Counted from the stretch's first letter, positions 8,173 through 17,260 are shown. The stretch: 64,000 nt of DNA from Shewanella loihica PV-4 (GCF_000016065.1 NC_009092.1:3534001-3598000), one strand, 5' to 3'. The notes: generated from the letters alone by a model not told the origin. Made by a program: numbers and translations.

Positions 8173-9687
8173 ATGCAAGTCGTTATTTTCTCGGTAATCT
8201 TAGCCCTACTCTTTATCAGCCTGCTGCTGGTCTACCTAAACTGGCGCAGCAAACAGCCCATCGAAGTCACCGGCGGCCCGGATGAGGTCATTTTTCTCGC
8301 CAACCAACTGCTGCACAGCGGTCGGGAAGCCCAGGCCCTCGATTATCTGGAGCGCGCTGCCGCCATGGGGATGGCCCACGCGGCGCAGTTCCTGGGTGAA
8401 CTCTACAGCCTCGACGATCATCATCTGTATGATTTAGACAAGGCCAATCATTGGTTTCAACAAGCGGGCGAGCTGGATGAGCAATTTGCCCAGATTCAAC
8501 GCCAGATGCTCAAGTTGAAGCTTCATCCAAGCCAAAAAGGTGGCAGTCACGAACTGGAAGCCATGCTGAAACCTGGCGCCGATCAGGGCAACAGCCAGCA
8601 TCAAGGCGAACTGGGCAGACTCTATCAGGAGAGCCCACTGCTCGACCCCGACGGCAGCAAGGCGCTGCACTATCTCGAGCTTGCGGCCGAGGCGGGTGAT
8701 GCTGAAGCGCAATATCATCTGGCCAAGGTGTTGCTGGAACCGCGCCATGGCGAACCGGATCCCATCAGGGCCAGAGCCCTGCTCACGGCCATTGCCGACA
8801 GCGATCCTCTGGCCAAGAGCCAACTGGCGCAGATGCTGCTTAGGGGAGAAGGCGGCCCGGCCGACCCCCGTGAGGCCGAGCGCCTGATGCGCGAGGAAGC
8901 AGAGGACAACGAGTTTGCCCTCATCGAGCTGGCGCACCTCTATCAGGAAGGTAAACATCTGCCTAAGGATATCGATAAGGCAGAGGAGTGCCTAAGACAG
9001 GCGATGGCCATGGAAAACAATAGCGCCACCTACCTGTTGGGGGAGCTACTGCTCAAACATAAACGCGCCAACGACAGTCACCTTGAGGCGATCACCCTGC
9101 TCACGCCATTGGCCCAGCAGTGGATGACAGACGCCCTCTTCCTTTTGGGTCAGGCTCACGAAGAGGGACTTGGCACCCGTCGACATCTCCCCACGGCCCT
9201 GGCTTACTATCGTTTGGCGGCGATCGATCCCGCGCCCTATCATCTTGAGCGGGTCGAGACATTAAGCGCCAAGATGGGCAGCTATGAGAAGGAGCAGGCC
9301 GAGAGCCTGTATCAAGCATTTCTCACCGAGCACCCCATAGAGAAGTCCCAGCAGGCCTGCATAGATCTGACCCACGGCCTGCGTCTGCTCCATGAAGACG
9401 ATAAAGGTAAACGCCATCCGAGAGAGGCTATTAGCTTTCTGGAGCGCGCCGCACTCGCCGGCGAGAACCTGGCATTTAAGCCGTTGCATAAAGCCTGCGC
9501 CGAGCTGAGCCAGAGGGTTGATGCCGCCGTCTGGGCACAGATCGCCCTGGAAGATCAGTTCTATTTTCTGCCCACGGGCGAGATGGAGAGCAGCTTAGCC
9601 AGCCTCAAGCAAGGCTTTAGCGAGTCAGAGCAGGCGCTGTTTGAGCAGCGCTTACAAGAACGGCGAGAGGCACTCACAGGTCACTAG
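8173..9687 (+). CDS. Membrane-anchored Sel1-like repeat protein
   Basis: The 504-residue protein begins with one transmembrane segment (about residues 3-24, VVIFSVILALLFISLLLVYL), probably an uncleaved anchor. Most of the rest consists of Sel1-like (SLR) helical repeats. Examples are GMAHAAQFLGELY, GDAEAQYHLAKVLL and TDALFLLGQAHEEGLGTRRH, each with the family's alanine/leucine/glycine spacing. Such repeats serve as protein-binding scaffolds in secretion, envelope stress or signalling. No catalytic motif is visible, so the partner is unknown. The start ATG has GAAGGA eight bases upstream. The gene stands alone, bordered by different short tandem repeats on both sides. Confidence 0.82.
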   Translation: MQVVIFSVILALLFISLLLVYLNWRSKQPIEVTGGPDEVIFLANQLLHSGREAQALDYLERAAAMGMAHAAQFLGELYSLDDHHLYDLDKANHWFQQAGELDEQFAQIQRQMLKLKLHPSQKGGSHELEAMLKPGADQGNSQHQGELGRLYQESPLLDPDGSKALHYLELAAEAGDAEAQYHLAKVLLEPRHGEPDPIRARALLTAIADSDPLAKSQLAQMLLRGEGGPADPREAERLMREEAEDNEFALIELAHLYQEGKHLPKDIDKAEECLRQAMAMENNSATYLLGELLLKHKRANDSHLEAITLLTPLAQQWMTDALFLLGQAHEEGLGTRRHLPTALAYYRLAAIDPAPYHLERVETLSAKMGSYEKEQAESLYQAFLTEHPIEKSQQACIDLTHGLRLLHEDDKGKRHPREAISFLERAALAGENLAFKPLHKACAELSQRVDAAVWAQIALEDQFYFLPTGEMESSLASLKQGFSESEQALFEQRLQERREALTGH

Positions 9688-9719
9688 GCTTTCACCAGCA
9701 CTCGTCGCTAATTTCAAAC

Positions 9720-9779
9720 GCACTAAGCCTAAAAGCGCTAAACCCAAAAACGCTAAGCCCAAAAGCGCCAGGCCCAAAA
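9720..9779. repeat. Four tandem copies of a degenerate 15-bp repeat
   Basis: Units at 9720-9734, 9735-9749, 9750-9764 and 9765-9779 follow the pattern GCGCTAAGCCCAAAA with a few substitutions. A partial fifth copy runs into the metE terminator. The array begins 32 bp after the Sel1 gene stop. Confidence 0.87.
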
Positions 9780-9787
9780 CATAAGCC

Positions 9788-9817
9788 AAAAAAGGGTGGC
9801 CAGTAAGCAGGCCCCCC
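9788..9817 (-). terminator. Rho-independent terminator of metE
   Basis: On the minus strand GGGGGGCC (9810-9817) pairs with GGCCACCC (9794-9801) at seven of eight positions around an 8-base loop, and six T residues follow (9788-9793). It lies 28 bp past the metE stop. Confidence 0.8.
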
Positions 9818-9845
9818 TTAGTCTAAAAACGGGGATTAGAAGAGA

Positions 9846-12125
9846 CTAACCCAGGCGGCGTCTTAGCTCCTTGGTCGCCTTCACCATATTTTGCAGCGCA
9901 GGCTCCACCTCATCCCAGGTGCGCGTCTTCAGCCCACAGTCAGGGTTCACCCACAGCTGTCCCACAGGGATCTTGGTCGCCGCCTTCTCAATCAATGCCA
10001 CCATCTGCTCCACTGTCGGAATATTCGGGCTGTGGATGTCATACACCCCCGGGCCTATCTCGTTGGGATACTCGAAATCCTCGAAGGCATTGAGCAGCTC
10101 CATGTGCGAGCGCGAGGTCTCTATGGTGATCACATCGGCGTCCATGGCGGCGATGGCATCTATGGTGGCGTTGAATTCGCTGTAGCACATATGGGTGTGG
10201 ATCTGGGTCTCATCCTCGGCGCCCGCCGCACTGAGTTTAAAGGCGGCCACCGCCCAGTCGAGGTAATGCTTCCAGTCACTGGCCTTCAGTGGCAGGCCTT
10301 CACGAAACGCCGGTTCATCTATCTGTATGATGCCGATCCCCGCCGCCTGCAAGTCGGCTACCTCGTCGCGGATCGCCAGGGCAAGTTGATTGGCTATCTG
10401 CTCGCGGCCGATATCTTCCCGGGCGAAGGACCAATGCAGTATGGTCACCGGGCCGGTCAACATCCCCTTCACCGGCCTGTCGGTCAGGCCCTGGGCGAAG
10501 CTTGCCCAGGCAAGCGTCATCGGCTGACGACGTGATACATCGCCATAGATGAGCGGCGGCTTGACGCAGCGTGAGCCGTAGCTCTGCACCCAGGCAAACT
10601 GAGTAAAGCCTACCCCGTCGAGCTGCTCGCCGAAATACTCCACCATGTCGTTGCGCTCGGCCTCGCCATGGACCAGGACGTCGATCCCCAACTTGAGCTG
10701 ACGCGCTATGCTGTCGCGGGTTACCGCCTCGAGTTGCGCCACATAGGCCTGTTCGGTCAGTTCGCCCTTGCGCCAGCGACTGCGCAGGCCGCGAATGGCC
10801 GGCGTCTGCGGGAAGGAGCCGATGGTAGTTGTTGGCAGCAGCGGCAGACGAAAACGGGCCTGTTGCTTTAGGCGGCGCTCGCCAAAACCGCTAGGACGAT
10901 TGAAATCCTCAGGCGTTAGGGCCTTGAGTCTCGCCTGCACCTCAGGGTTGGCCGCCTGTTCACGGACCTGACGCCTCGCCTCACAGCGCGCCACTATCGC
11001 CTGGGCTGCCTCGCTCTGTGGGGTAAGCAACAAGGTGCGCAGCGCCGCCAGCTCGTCGAGTTTCTGCTTGGCAAAGCTGAGTTGATTGGCAAGCTCTGGC
11101 GCCAGCTCGGTTTCGCTCTCCAGATCCACGGGCACATGCAGAAGCGAACAGGAAGGCGCCAGCCAGACACGCTCACCAAGATCCGCCACCAGGCCACGCA
11201 GACGCTCGGCCAAGATGTCGAGATCCGCCGCCCACACGTTGCGACCGTTGATTACCCCAAGGCTGAGCACCTGCGTCGGCTTCAAGCTGGCGCCAAACAG
11301 GGTGAGCTGCTCGGCATCGCTCACCAGATCCAGATGCAGGCCATCGACTACGAGATCCTTAATCAACTCATGATGATGGGCCACAGAGCCATAGTAACTG
11401 GCTAGCAGCAGCTTAACCCCCTGGCCACTGAGTTCTTTGTATGCCGGCTCGAAGGCCGCCAGCCAGTCATCATCTAGCTCCAGCGCCAAGATAGGCTCGT
11501 CGAGCTGCACCCAGGTCACGCCTTGATCGGCAAATCGCGCCAGAATTGCTTGGTAGGCCTCGAGCAAGTTGGGCAGCAGGCTCAGCTTGTCGAAGGGCTC
11601 GCCCTCGCACTTGGCAAGATAGAGGTAGCTGACCGGGCCAAGCAATACCGGCTTAGGCTGATGCCCCAGGGATTTAGCCTCGGCCACCTCGTCGAACAGC
11701 TGCTCATAGGCTATCTCGAAGCGCTGACCCGCCGTGAGCTCAGGCACTATGTAGTGATAGTTGGTGTTGAAGTATTTCTTCATCTGGGCGGCGCGGCTCG
11801 CCTCCCCCGTGGGGGCGCGGCCACGGGCCACTCGAAACAGGGTATCGAGATCCACCTGCTCGCCGCTGCGATGGCGCGCCGGGATGGCATTGATGGTAGC
11901 GCTCAGGGTCAGCACCTGATCGTAGAAGGCAAAGTCACCAACCGGCACTTGCTTCACCCCCGCCGCCTGCTGCCACTGCCAATGAGTTCTGCGCAGCTCG
12001 CTGGCGAGCGATTGCAGCTGCGTCTGCTCTATCTCACCACGCCAATATTTTTCCAGGGCAAATTTGAGTTCCCGTTGACGACCTATGCGGGGAAAGCCTA
12101 ATGAAGCGATATCTAGAGTTTGCAT
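9846..12125 (-). CDS. metE: Cobalamin-independent methionine synthase
   Basis: MetE transfers the methyl group of 5-methyltetrahydropteroyl-triglutamate to homocysteine to form methionine, with zinc and without B12. The 759-residue product has the usual two-barrel length. The N terminus LGFPRIGRQRELKFALEKYW is a family hallmark. The zinc ligands of the C-terminal barrel are visible in IHTHMCYSEF and in PDCGLKTRTW near the C terminus. The gene stands opposite metR, with probable MetJ and MetR sites between them, and ends in a terminator. The signature is unambiguous. Confidence 0.98.
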   Translation of the reverse strand: MQTLDIASLGFPRIGRQRELKFALEKYWRGEIEQTQLQSLASELRRTHWQWQQAAGVKQVPVGDFAFYDQVLTLSATINAIPARHRSGEQVDLDTLFRVARGRAPTGEASRAAQMKKYFNTNYHYIVPELTAGQRFEIAYEQLFDEVAEAKSLGHQPKPVLLGPVSYLYLAKCEGEPFDKLSLLPNLLEAYQAILARFADQGVTWVQLDEPILALELDDDWLAAFEPAYKELSGQGVKLLLASYYGSVAHHHELIKDLVVDGLHLDLVSDAEQLTLFGASLKPTQVLSLGVINGRNVWAADLDILAERLRGLVADLGERVWLAPSCSLLHVPVDLESETELAPELANQLSFAKQKLDELAALRTLLLTPQSEAAQAIVARCEARRQVREQAANPEVQARLKALTPEDFNRPSGFGERRLKQQARFRLPLLPTTTIGSFPQTPAIRGLRSRWRKGELTEQAYVAQLEAVTRDSIARQLKLGIDVLVHGEAERNDMVEYFGEQLDGVGFTQFAWVQSYGSRCVKPPLIYGDVSRRQPMTLAWASFAQGLTDRPVKGMLTGPVTILHWSFAREDIGREQIANQLALAIRDEVADLQAAGIGIIQIDEPAFREGLPLKASDWKHYLDWAVAAFKLSAAGAEDETQIHTHMCYSEFNATIDAIAAMDADVITIETSRSHMELLNAFEDFEYPNEIGPGVYDIHSPNIPTVEQMVALIEKAATKIPVGQLWVNPDCGLKTRTWDEVEPALQNMVKATKELRRRLG

Positions 12126-12148
12126 ATTGTATACCTTTTACATTAAGA

Positions 12149-12161
12149 TGAGAGAAATTCA
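12149..12161. promoter_or_regulatory. MetR-like half-palindromic site near metE
   Basis: TGAGAGAAATTCA matches the MetR pattern TGAA-N5-TTCA at all but one of the fixed positions. It lies 23 bp upstream of the metE start. MetR activates metE in other gammaproteobacteria; binding here is inferred. Confidence 0.4.
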
Positions 12162-12228
12162 TGGTTAGCGCCCTTCGCTGTCATCGCAATACAGGTTTGA
12201 GAACTGAAATTGCACAACAAACTAAAAC

Positions 12229-12252
12229 AGGCGTCTGGACGTCTAGAAGTTT
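12229..12252. promoter_or_regulatory. MetJ operator of three adjacent met boxes
   Basis: Three consecutive 8-mers, AGGCGTCT, GGACGTCT and AGAAGTTT, resemble the met box AGACGTCT (first two at seven and seven of eight, third weaker). MetJ with S-adenosylmethionine binds tandem met boxes as a repressor. The site lies between divergent metE and metR and could control both. Confidence 0.7.
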
Positions 12253-12300
12253 ATTGTGCTAGTCTGTTGTCTCGCAATCGAATTGATTTCACGAGCAACA

Positions 12301-12313
12301 TGAGCCAAATTCA
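12301..12313. promoter_or_regulatory. Second MetR-like site, next to the metR start
   Basis: TGAGCCAAATTCA has the same TGAG-N5-TTCA form as the site near metE and ends 12 bp before the metR start codon. Its position suggests autoregulation, but it also overlaps the leader, so it may be chance. Confidence 0.35.
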
Positions 12314-12325
12314 TGTGAGGTAAAA

Positions 12326-13225
12326 ATGATAGAGCTTAGGCATTTACGTACATTGGTCGCCCTGAAAGAGAGCGGCAGTCTCGCAGGCGCAGCCAAGAAG
12401 CGCTTTGTCACCCAGTCGGCCTTATCCCACCAGATCAAGGAACTGGAGACCCGCATCAACTCGGCGATTTTCGTGCGTAAGAGTAAACCCCTCTCCTTTA
12501 CCCAAGAGGGCGCTAGGTTGCTCAATCTGGCCGAAGAGATCTTGCCTAAGGTGATAGAAACCGAAATCGATCTCAAGAATGGCCTGGGCAGCGAAGCGAG
12601 AGATCTCTTTGTGGGTATCGAATGCCACAGCTGTTTTCGTTGGCTGATGCCGGTGATCGAGCAGTTTAATGCCAGCTTTCCCCACACCAACCTGGAGCTG
12701 TCGAGCCGCCACCTGTTCGATTCGCTGACCGCGCTCAAGCAGGGACAGCTGGATGTGGTGCTCACCTCAGACCCTATACCCGATCATGATATTGCCTATC
12801 AGCACCTGTTCGATTTCGAGGTCAAACTACTGGTCGCCGCGGATCATCCGCTGGCCGAACTTCCCTATGTCACGGCGGCGCAGCTTAAGGATCAGACCCT
12901 TCTCACCTACCCAGTGCCACTAGACAGGCTGGATATCTATCGCCACTTCATGGAGCCTGCGGGCGTGCCGGTTGCCAAGCAGATCCGCTGCGATCTCACC
13001 GCCATGTTGCTGCAACGCATCGCCTGCAAGGATGGGGTCGCCGCCCTGCCGAGTTGGTCGATCAACGAGGCCCACGGCCTGTCGCTCAAGGCGGTAAAAC
13101 TGGGATCAGAAGGGCTCAGACGCCCGCTGTTTGGCGCCTATCGCAGCAACGGCAGCAGTGCGCGCCTCGCCCAGCAGTGGCTCAATCTGGTGACCTCTGA
13201 GGGGCTGGAGCGTCAGGGGCACTAA
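12326..13225 (+). CDS. metR: LysR-family methionine regulator MetR
   Basis: MetR is a homocysteine-responsive LysR-type activator of metE and other methionine genes. The 299-residue protein has the N-terminal helix-turn-helix typical of LysR proteins (GSLAGAAKKRFVTQSALSHQ, about residues 16-35) and a substrate-binding domain beginning near residue 90. The segment GIECHSCFRWLMP is characteristic of MetR. It is divergent from metE with 200 bp between, the classic arrangement. The start is preceded by a GAGG ribosome-binding site. A shared bidirectional terminator separates it from the convergent HDOD gene. Confidence 0.94.
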   Translation: MIELRHLRTLVALKESGSLAGAAKKRFVTQSALSHQIKELETRINSAIFVRKSKPLSFTQEGARLLNLAEEILPKVIETEIDLKNGLGSEARDLFVGIECHSCFRWLMPVIEQFNASFPHTNLELSSRHLFDSLTALKQGQLDVVLTSDPIPDHDIAYQHLFDFEVKLLVAADHPLAELPYVTAAQLKDQTLLTYPVPLDRLDIYRHFMEPAGVPVAKQIRCDLTAMLLQRIACKDGVAALPSWSINEAHGLSLKAVKLGSEGLRRPLFGAYRSNGSSARLAQQWLNLVTSEGLERQGH

Positions 13226-13261
13226 AGGCGCAATTTCAGAAAAGCTAAAATTAAGGCACAA

Positions 13262-13284
13262 AAAACCTGCACTCGGCAGGTTTT
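13262..13284. terminator. Bidirectional terminator between metR and the HDOD gene
   Basis: AAAACCTGC (13262-13270) and GCAGGTTTT (13276-13284) form a perfect stem with a 5-base loop, and T-rich tracts follow on both strands. It serves the two convergent genes. Confidence 0.88.
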
Positions 13285-13304
13285 CTTTTATCAAGTGACA
13301 ACGT

Positions 13305-14030
13305 CTAGAGCGGGTTAAGCAGTTGATTGCGCATGGAAAGCACTCTGCGCAGCACCAGACCTGGTGAGTCAGGATTGCGAGTCTGACGTAGATTATGGGC
13401 GATCATAAACTCTTCTCTGAGCTCCTCATCCAGTCCTAGTGACTCGAACGCCTCAAGGGTCAGCGTCTGCTTCTGATTATCGATCAGCGACTTGATGATA
13501 GAGAGCGGGAACGACTGCTCCGACTCGGCATTCAGGTAGGCGAAGGCGGTCAGGGCGATGATCTCGCCAAACACACTAAACAGCGCCAGGGTCTGCACCT
13601 CATCGGGATTGATGTTCACCCCTTCCATATGATGCAGGCTATCCACGGCGTCGGTAGCGATGCTCTCGGTGAGCGCCCAGTAGCCGTATACCAGCTTCTT
13701 GTAGGGCTGTGGCAGCTCGTCCAGACGCTCCTTGAGGTAGAAAGTGAAGGCATAACGGTAGATATTGACCTGGCCCAGGCGCACCAGGGCATCTTTCAAT
13801 GAGCGGTTCTTCGATGACACGCTGGCGTTAGCCGCCGAGTTGCTGCGCCACAGCAGATGTGCCGCCAACGCGGGATCGGAAGAGACTATATCGATCACAT
13901 TGCGGATATCGCCATCGGCAATAATGGCTTTCTTCAGCGGGATCAGAATCCCCCGTCGTCCGATAACCTGTTCTTCATTGGCAATAATTGCGCGTACTTG
14001 AGTGAATACCTGATGCTCAAGATCTGTCAT
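13305..14030 (-). CDS. HDOD domain protein
   Basis: The 241-residue protein is a single HDOD domain, an HD-like fold found in bacterial signalling proteins. The segment AIIADGDIRNVIDIVSSDPALAAHLLWRSNSA (written here in part from residue 31) with its P-A-L pattern and the later RNRSLKDALVRLG-like stretch SLKDALVRLGQVNIY are typical. The HD metal-binding residues are degenerate, as is usual for HDOD. It is a stand-alone gene with no linked output domain. Its target is unknown. Such proteins in other bacteria affect motility, biofilm or stress responses. Confidence 0.8.
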   Translation of the reverse strand: MTDLEHQVFTQVRAIIANEEQVIGRRGILIPLKKAIIADGDIRNVIDIVSSDPALAAHLLWRSNSAANASVSSKNRSLKDALVRLGQVNIYRYAFTFYLKERLDELPQPYKKLVYGYWALTESIATDAVDSLHHMEGVNINPDEVQTLALFSVFGEIIALTAFAYLNAESEQSFPLSIIKSLIDNQKQTLTLEAFESLGLDEELREEFMIAHNLRQTRNPDSPGLVLRRVLSMRNQLLNPL

Positions 14031-14271
14031 GAGAAGTTATTAACCTGATTTATTATTGGCACGGCGCCATTTGTTATCCGAGAATTTACCCATAAAACGA
14101 CTGTCTGGGTCAAGTCGATTTGGGGTAAAAACGGACATTAACCTAAATAAATTCATCTTGCCACTCACGCTTGAGCTTTCAGCCTGTAATGGACGAAAGA
14201 TAAGCGACAAAATTCCGCCACTTAACCAAGGGGTGACGCCCATTGACTGGCTACTGCCAGGGCCATTTTAG

Positions 14272-14883
14272 CTATAGGGCACCTGCCTGTTGCAGACTCT
14301 GATATAGGTGCTCGGCGAGACGACGATAGCCTTCATCGTTGAGGTGAATCGCATCAGATTTTACCTCTGATAATTTTAGCAGTTCTGTCAGAAAATCCTC
14401 AATAAATAGCGGCTGATATTGCGCGGCCAGCTGCCCATACAGGGGCGCGGTTTCCAGCCAGATGCTCTTCTGGGGCACGCCAATCAACACCACAGGAATA
14501 TCGCGCCCCTGAGCCTGTGCCAGCATGGCTGAGAGGTTGGCCTCGACCTGCGCCGCGTTGCCATTGCGCAGAAAATCATTGCCTCCCTCGAGCAAGATGA
14601 TGAGATCCGGCGCCGTCTCATCCAGCACTCGGGCGAAGCGCTCGCGGCCCTGGGATGTGGTCTCCCCCGAGATACCGGCGTTGATCACCTCGCGTCCGCT
14701 CATTGCTTGCAGCTGCGCAGGATAATCCATGCCGGGGCTGGCTCCCACGCCCTGAGTCAGGCTATCGCCAAAAGCGAGGATCCTGGCCCCCCCCGACAAA
14801 GGGGCAAGAGAGGGGCCGCCACTTGGCCAGAAGATGATGGCCAAGATCAAGATAACGGGCACAAGCAACCACTTTAATTTCAT
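14272..14883 (-). CDS. GDSL-family esterase/lysophospholipase (TesA-like), membrane-anchored or secreted
   Basis: The SGNH-hydrolase blocks are all present. Block I is ILAFGDSLTQGVGA with the catalytic serine. Block II has the glycine in NAGISGET. Block III is LLEGGNDFLRNG with the asparagine. Block V is DAIHLNDEGY with the catalytic Asp and His. The N terminus has a hydrophobic segment (KWLLVPVILILAIIFW) that is a signal anchor or signal peptide. I chose the ATG at 14881-14883, because the only longer option starts with TTG and adds five residues without a better ribosome-binding site. This gives 203 residues, the usual size for TesA-like enzymes. It probably hydrolyses lipid or ester substrates in the periplasm. 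Confidence 0.87.
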   Translation of the reverse strand: MKLKWLLVPVILILAIIFWPSGGPSLAPLSGGARILAFGDSLTQGVGASPGMDYPAQLQAMSGREVINAGISGETTSQGRERFARVLDETAPDLIILLEGGNDFLRNGNAAQVEANLSAMLAQAQGRDIPVVLIGVPQKSIWLETAPLYGQLAAQYQPLFIEDFLTELLKLSEVKSDAIHLNDEGYRRLAEHLYQSLQQAGAL

Positions 14884-14933
14884 CCCACAGAATCCCAAAT
14901 GATCTATGCCCTATGATGAACAGCGGGCAATAA

Positions 14934-14961
14934 AAAAGCCAGTCAGATCTGACTGGCTTTT
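14934..14961 (-). terminator. Terminator of btuB
   Basis: AAAAGCCAGTCA (14934-14945) and TGACTGGCTTTT (14950-14961) are perfect inverted repeats separated by GATC. The ends give T-runs on both strands. It lies 15 bp after the btuB stop and also upstream of the esterase gene. Confidence 0.9.
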
Positions 14962-14976
14962 AAGGCTAAAGCCGCG

Positions 14977-16947
14977 TTAGAAGCGGTAGCTGGCAGTCAG
15001 GCGCAGCGCCCGGCCCGTACCAGGATAATAACCGCTACCCCAGGTGCTGAAATACCCAGAGCTGACATACTCCTTGTCCAGCAGGTTATCGACCCGCAGG
15101 CTGGCCAGCCAGGCATCGCGGGAATAGTTGATGGCGATATTTGCAAGGGTATAGGCATCGAGCTTATCGCCCTGGTTGGCATTGTCACCCTCCATGTAAC
15201 GCTCACCGGTGTAGACCGCCTCGGCGAAGAGCTGCAGATGTTCATAAACATCGTAACTGACATAGCCACGACCTGTGTTCTTGGCCACCCAGGAGAGCGC
15301 CTTACCCTCGTTAGCCCCTTCGGTAAACTCGGCGTCTATGTAGTTATATTCAAGCCCAAGCAGTAGATCCTGAGTCGCCTGCCAATCCCAGTCTGCGCTC
15401 ACCCCATAACGGCGCGAGGCATCGGCGTTCACGTTGGCGCCGGGAAAACTACCACCGGCAGGTGTCTCGGCGCTTGGATCGAAGACGATCTCATCTTCGA
15501 GATCCAGTCGATAGGCGCTCAGGCGCAGGGTATTGCGCTCGAGCAGCAGATCCCAGCCCGCCTCGTAGGAGCGACCCGTCTGCGGCTTAAGTCCCTGAAT
15601 GCTCTCTGGCGTATAAGCCTGCTCATCCACCTTGGCGAAACGGAAGTTATCGTCGGCGCGCAGGTAGAATCTATGTTGCTGGCTCGGGCGATAGTTAAGG
15701 CCAAGCTCGAATGCATGGGCATCCTGATCCAGATCGATCCCATTAGGGTAGGCACTGGCGTCCACCAGTTCATCCGTCACCTCGGCGTAACGACCGCCCA
15801 CCACATAGCTGAAGCTCTCGGTGAGGGGCACGGTCGCCTGCAGATAGGCGCTGGCCAACTTCTGCACATTGCTGCGATTGCTAAATGTCGCCTCGCCGCG
15901 GCTGAGATCCAGACCGGTCACCAGCTTAAGCTCGCCGATATCCGTCTTGATGTTAGCCACAGCCTTGGGCTTAAACTCCAGCAGGGAGCGGGTATCGCGG
16001 CGGCTTGTGTTCCAGGTGCTTAGCCCGGTTGTCAGAGTGTCGCTGTAGTTAAGGTCGGCGCCCAGTGCCCAGGCCTCATTCAGCTGTCGCTGATAGCCGG
16101 TGCGGGCCGCCGTGGTCATCTCATGCAGGTAGGCATCGATAAAGAGATCGCCTTGCTTCAGATCACCCATCTGTCTTGGGTTTTGCTTGAGCTGATCGTC
16201 ATTCAGCGCAGCAGCCAGTTCGCGGTGGTTGTCATAGTGACTCGCCTCGGCCAAGAACTGCTGCACTTCATCGTCATACTGCAGGCGTCCCAGCACTGAG
16301 CTGGTCTTGCTGGCATTGTGATCGCGATAGTTATCGCTCTTGAGGTGGTTGGCCGCGCCATAGAGGCGCCAGTTGTCGTTGATGGCGACCGAGCCCTCGG
16401 CCTTGGCCTCAAAGGTGTCGAAGCTGCCGCCGGAGAGCTGCAGGCTGCCGCCGTTATCTTTCGGCGCCTTGGTGATAATGTTGATCACCCCGCCAACCGC
16501 CTGGTCACCATAGAGCACACCGGCGCTGCCTGAGAGGATCTCGATTCGCTCCACCTGATTGAGCCCGATGGCGCTAATGCTCGGCGCGGCGATATCGATG
16601 TTGTTGAGACGACGACCGTCGATCAGGATCAAGGTGTTGTTGACCGCCTGACTGGCACTGAAACCGCGCATGGCAAACACGGCACCCGAGTTTGAATCTG
16701 ACACCTGAATGCCGCTCTGTCCGCGCAGCAGCTCGGTGAGGTTGGTGGCACCGCTGAGTTCGATGGCGGCGGCGTCGATCACATTGACGTTAGCCGCGAT
16801 ATTGATAGGGGTGTTTTCGGTGCGGCCGATAACCGTGATAGTTTCATCCACAGGCCCTGGGGTGCCCGAACTTTCCGCTAAGGCAGGAAAGCTTCCGGCC
16901 AGACAGGCGCCAAGCAGTAGCGCAATTTTACTAGGTTGTGTACCCAT
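14977..16947 (-). CDS. btuB: TonB-dependent vitamin B12 receptor BtuB
   Basis: The 656-residue protein is an outer-membrane TonB-dependent receptor. A signal peptide covers about residues 1-24. Then follow the TonB box region (DETITVIGR), the plug domain with QVERIEILSGSAGVLYGDQA, and the 22-strand barrel ending in a terminal aromatic (LTASYRF). The cobalamin riboswitch immediately upstream shows the ligand: cobalamin or a related corrinoid. The family would otherwise be called only a generic receptor. The leader from the riboswitch to the ATG has a clear AGGAG ribosome-binding site. The gene has its own terminator. Dependence on TonB-ExbBD encoded elsewhere is inferred. Confidence 0.9.
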   Translation of the reverse strand: MGTQPSKIALLLGACLAGSFPALAESSGTPGPVDETITVIGRTENTPINIAANVNVIDAAAIELSGATNLTELLRGQSGIQVSDSNSGAVFAMRGFSASQAVNNTLILIDGRRLNNIDIAAPSISAIGLNQVERIEILSGSAGVLYGDQAVGGVINIITKAPKDNGGSLQLSGGSFDTFEAKAEGSVAINDNWRLYGAANHLKSDNYRDHNASKTSSVLGRLQYDDEVQQFLAEASHYDNHRELAAALNDDQLKQNPRQMGDLKQGDLFIDAYLHEMTTAARTGYQRQLNEAWALGADLNYSDTLTTGLSTWNTSRRDTRSLLEFKPKAVANIKTDIGELKLVTGLDLSRGEATFSNRSNVQKLASAYLQATVPLTESFSYVVGGRYAEVTDELVDASAYPNGIDLDQDAHAFELGLNYRPSQQHRFYLRADDNFRFAKVDEQAYTPESIQGLKPQTGRSYEAGWDLLLERNTLRLSAYRLDLEDEIVFDPSAETPAGGSFPGANVNADASRRYGVSADWDWQATQDLLLGLEYNYIDAEFTEGANEGKALSWVAKNTGRGYVSYDVYEHLQLFAEAVYTGERYMEGDNANQGDKLDAYTLANIAINYSRDAWLASLRVDNLLDKEYVSSGYFSTWGSGYYPGTGRALRLTASYRF

Positions 16948-17059
16948 TTTCCTTTAACTCCTAAAAGGGAAACAGGGCAAGGCGTCACGACTGGGCGCAG
17001 TCCATCAAACCGCCAGGGTCGCATTTCGAGATCTGCCCGCCGAAATCTCAAAATCACCT

Positions 17060-17260
17060 TAAGGGCCGGTCTCCGGACTGAGGCTAAGTCTAAACAAAGG
17101 GTTTAAACGACGAGCGTAGATTTTTTTAACGCCATGATGTTAAAGGCATGGCGCACCCAGCTCTCACCTATCACCGTTGCGGGGGCAGTGCCAGATTCTC
17201 ACTGGCTTCCCGATTATCCCTTGCGCCATTTTGGCTAGGGCACCACATAAGGTTGACTAA
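17060..17260 (-). ncRNA. Cobalamin (B12) riboswitch upstream of btuB
   Basis: Read on the minus strand the leader contains the conserved cobalamin aptamer blocks in order. These are GGTGCC near 17250, GGGAAGCCAGTGAGAATCTG at about 17212-17193 (the GCCACTG-type B12 core region), CTGCCCCCGCAACGGT, and near the 3' side AGTCCGGAGACCGGCC at about 17078-17063. B12 binding normally shuts off expression of the downstream transport gene. A likely expression-platform region lies between 17060 and the btuB start, including the small hairpin formed by GGACTG and CAGTCC near 17000. Boundaries are approximate. Confidence 0.93.

Noticed and set aside
8163..8175. TGTGA-N4-TCACA palindrome before the Sel1 gene as a CRP site
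   Set aside because: CRP needs a 6-bp spacer; the palindrome also overlaps the ribosome-binding site and is probably chance.
7809..9779. Clusters of short direct repeats considered as a CRISPR array
   Set aside because: Units are directly adjacent with no unique spacers, and no cas genes are present.
14040..14156. Possible 38-residue frame just upstream of the HDOD gene on the minus strand
   Set aside because: It has only a weak ribosome-binding site, AT-rich base use unlike genes and no recognisable family; conservation would be needed to accept it.
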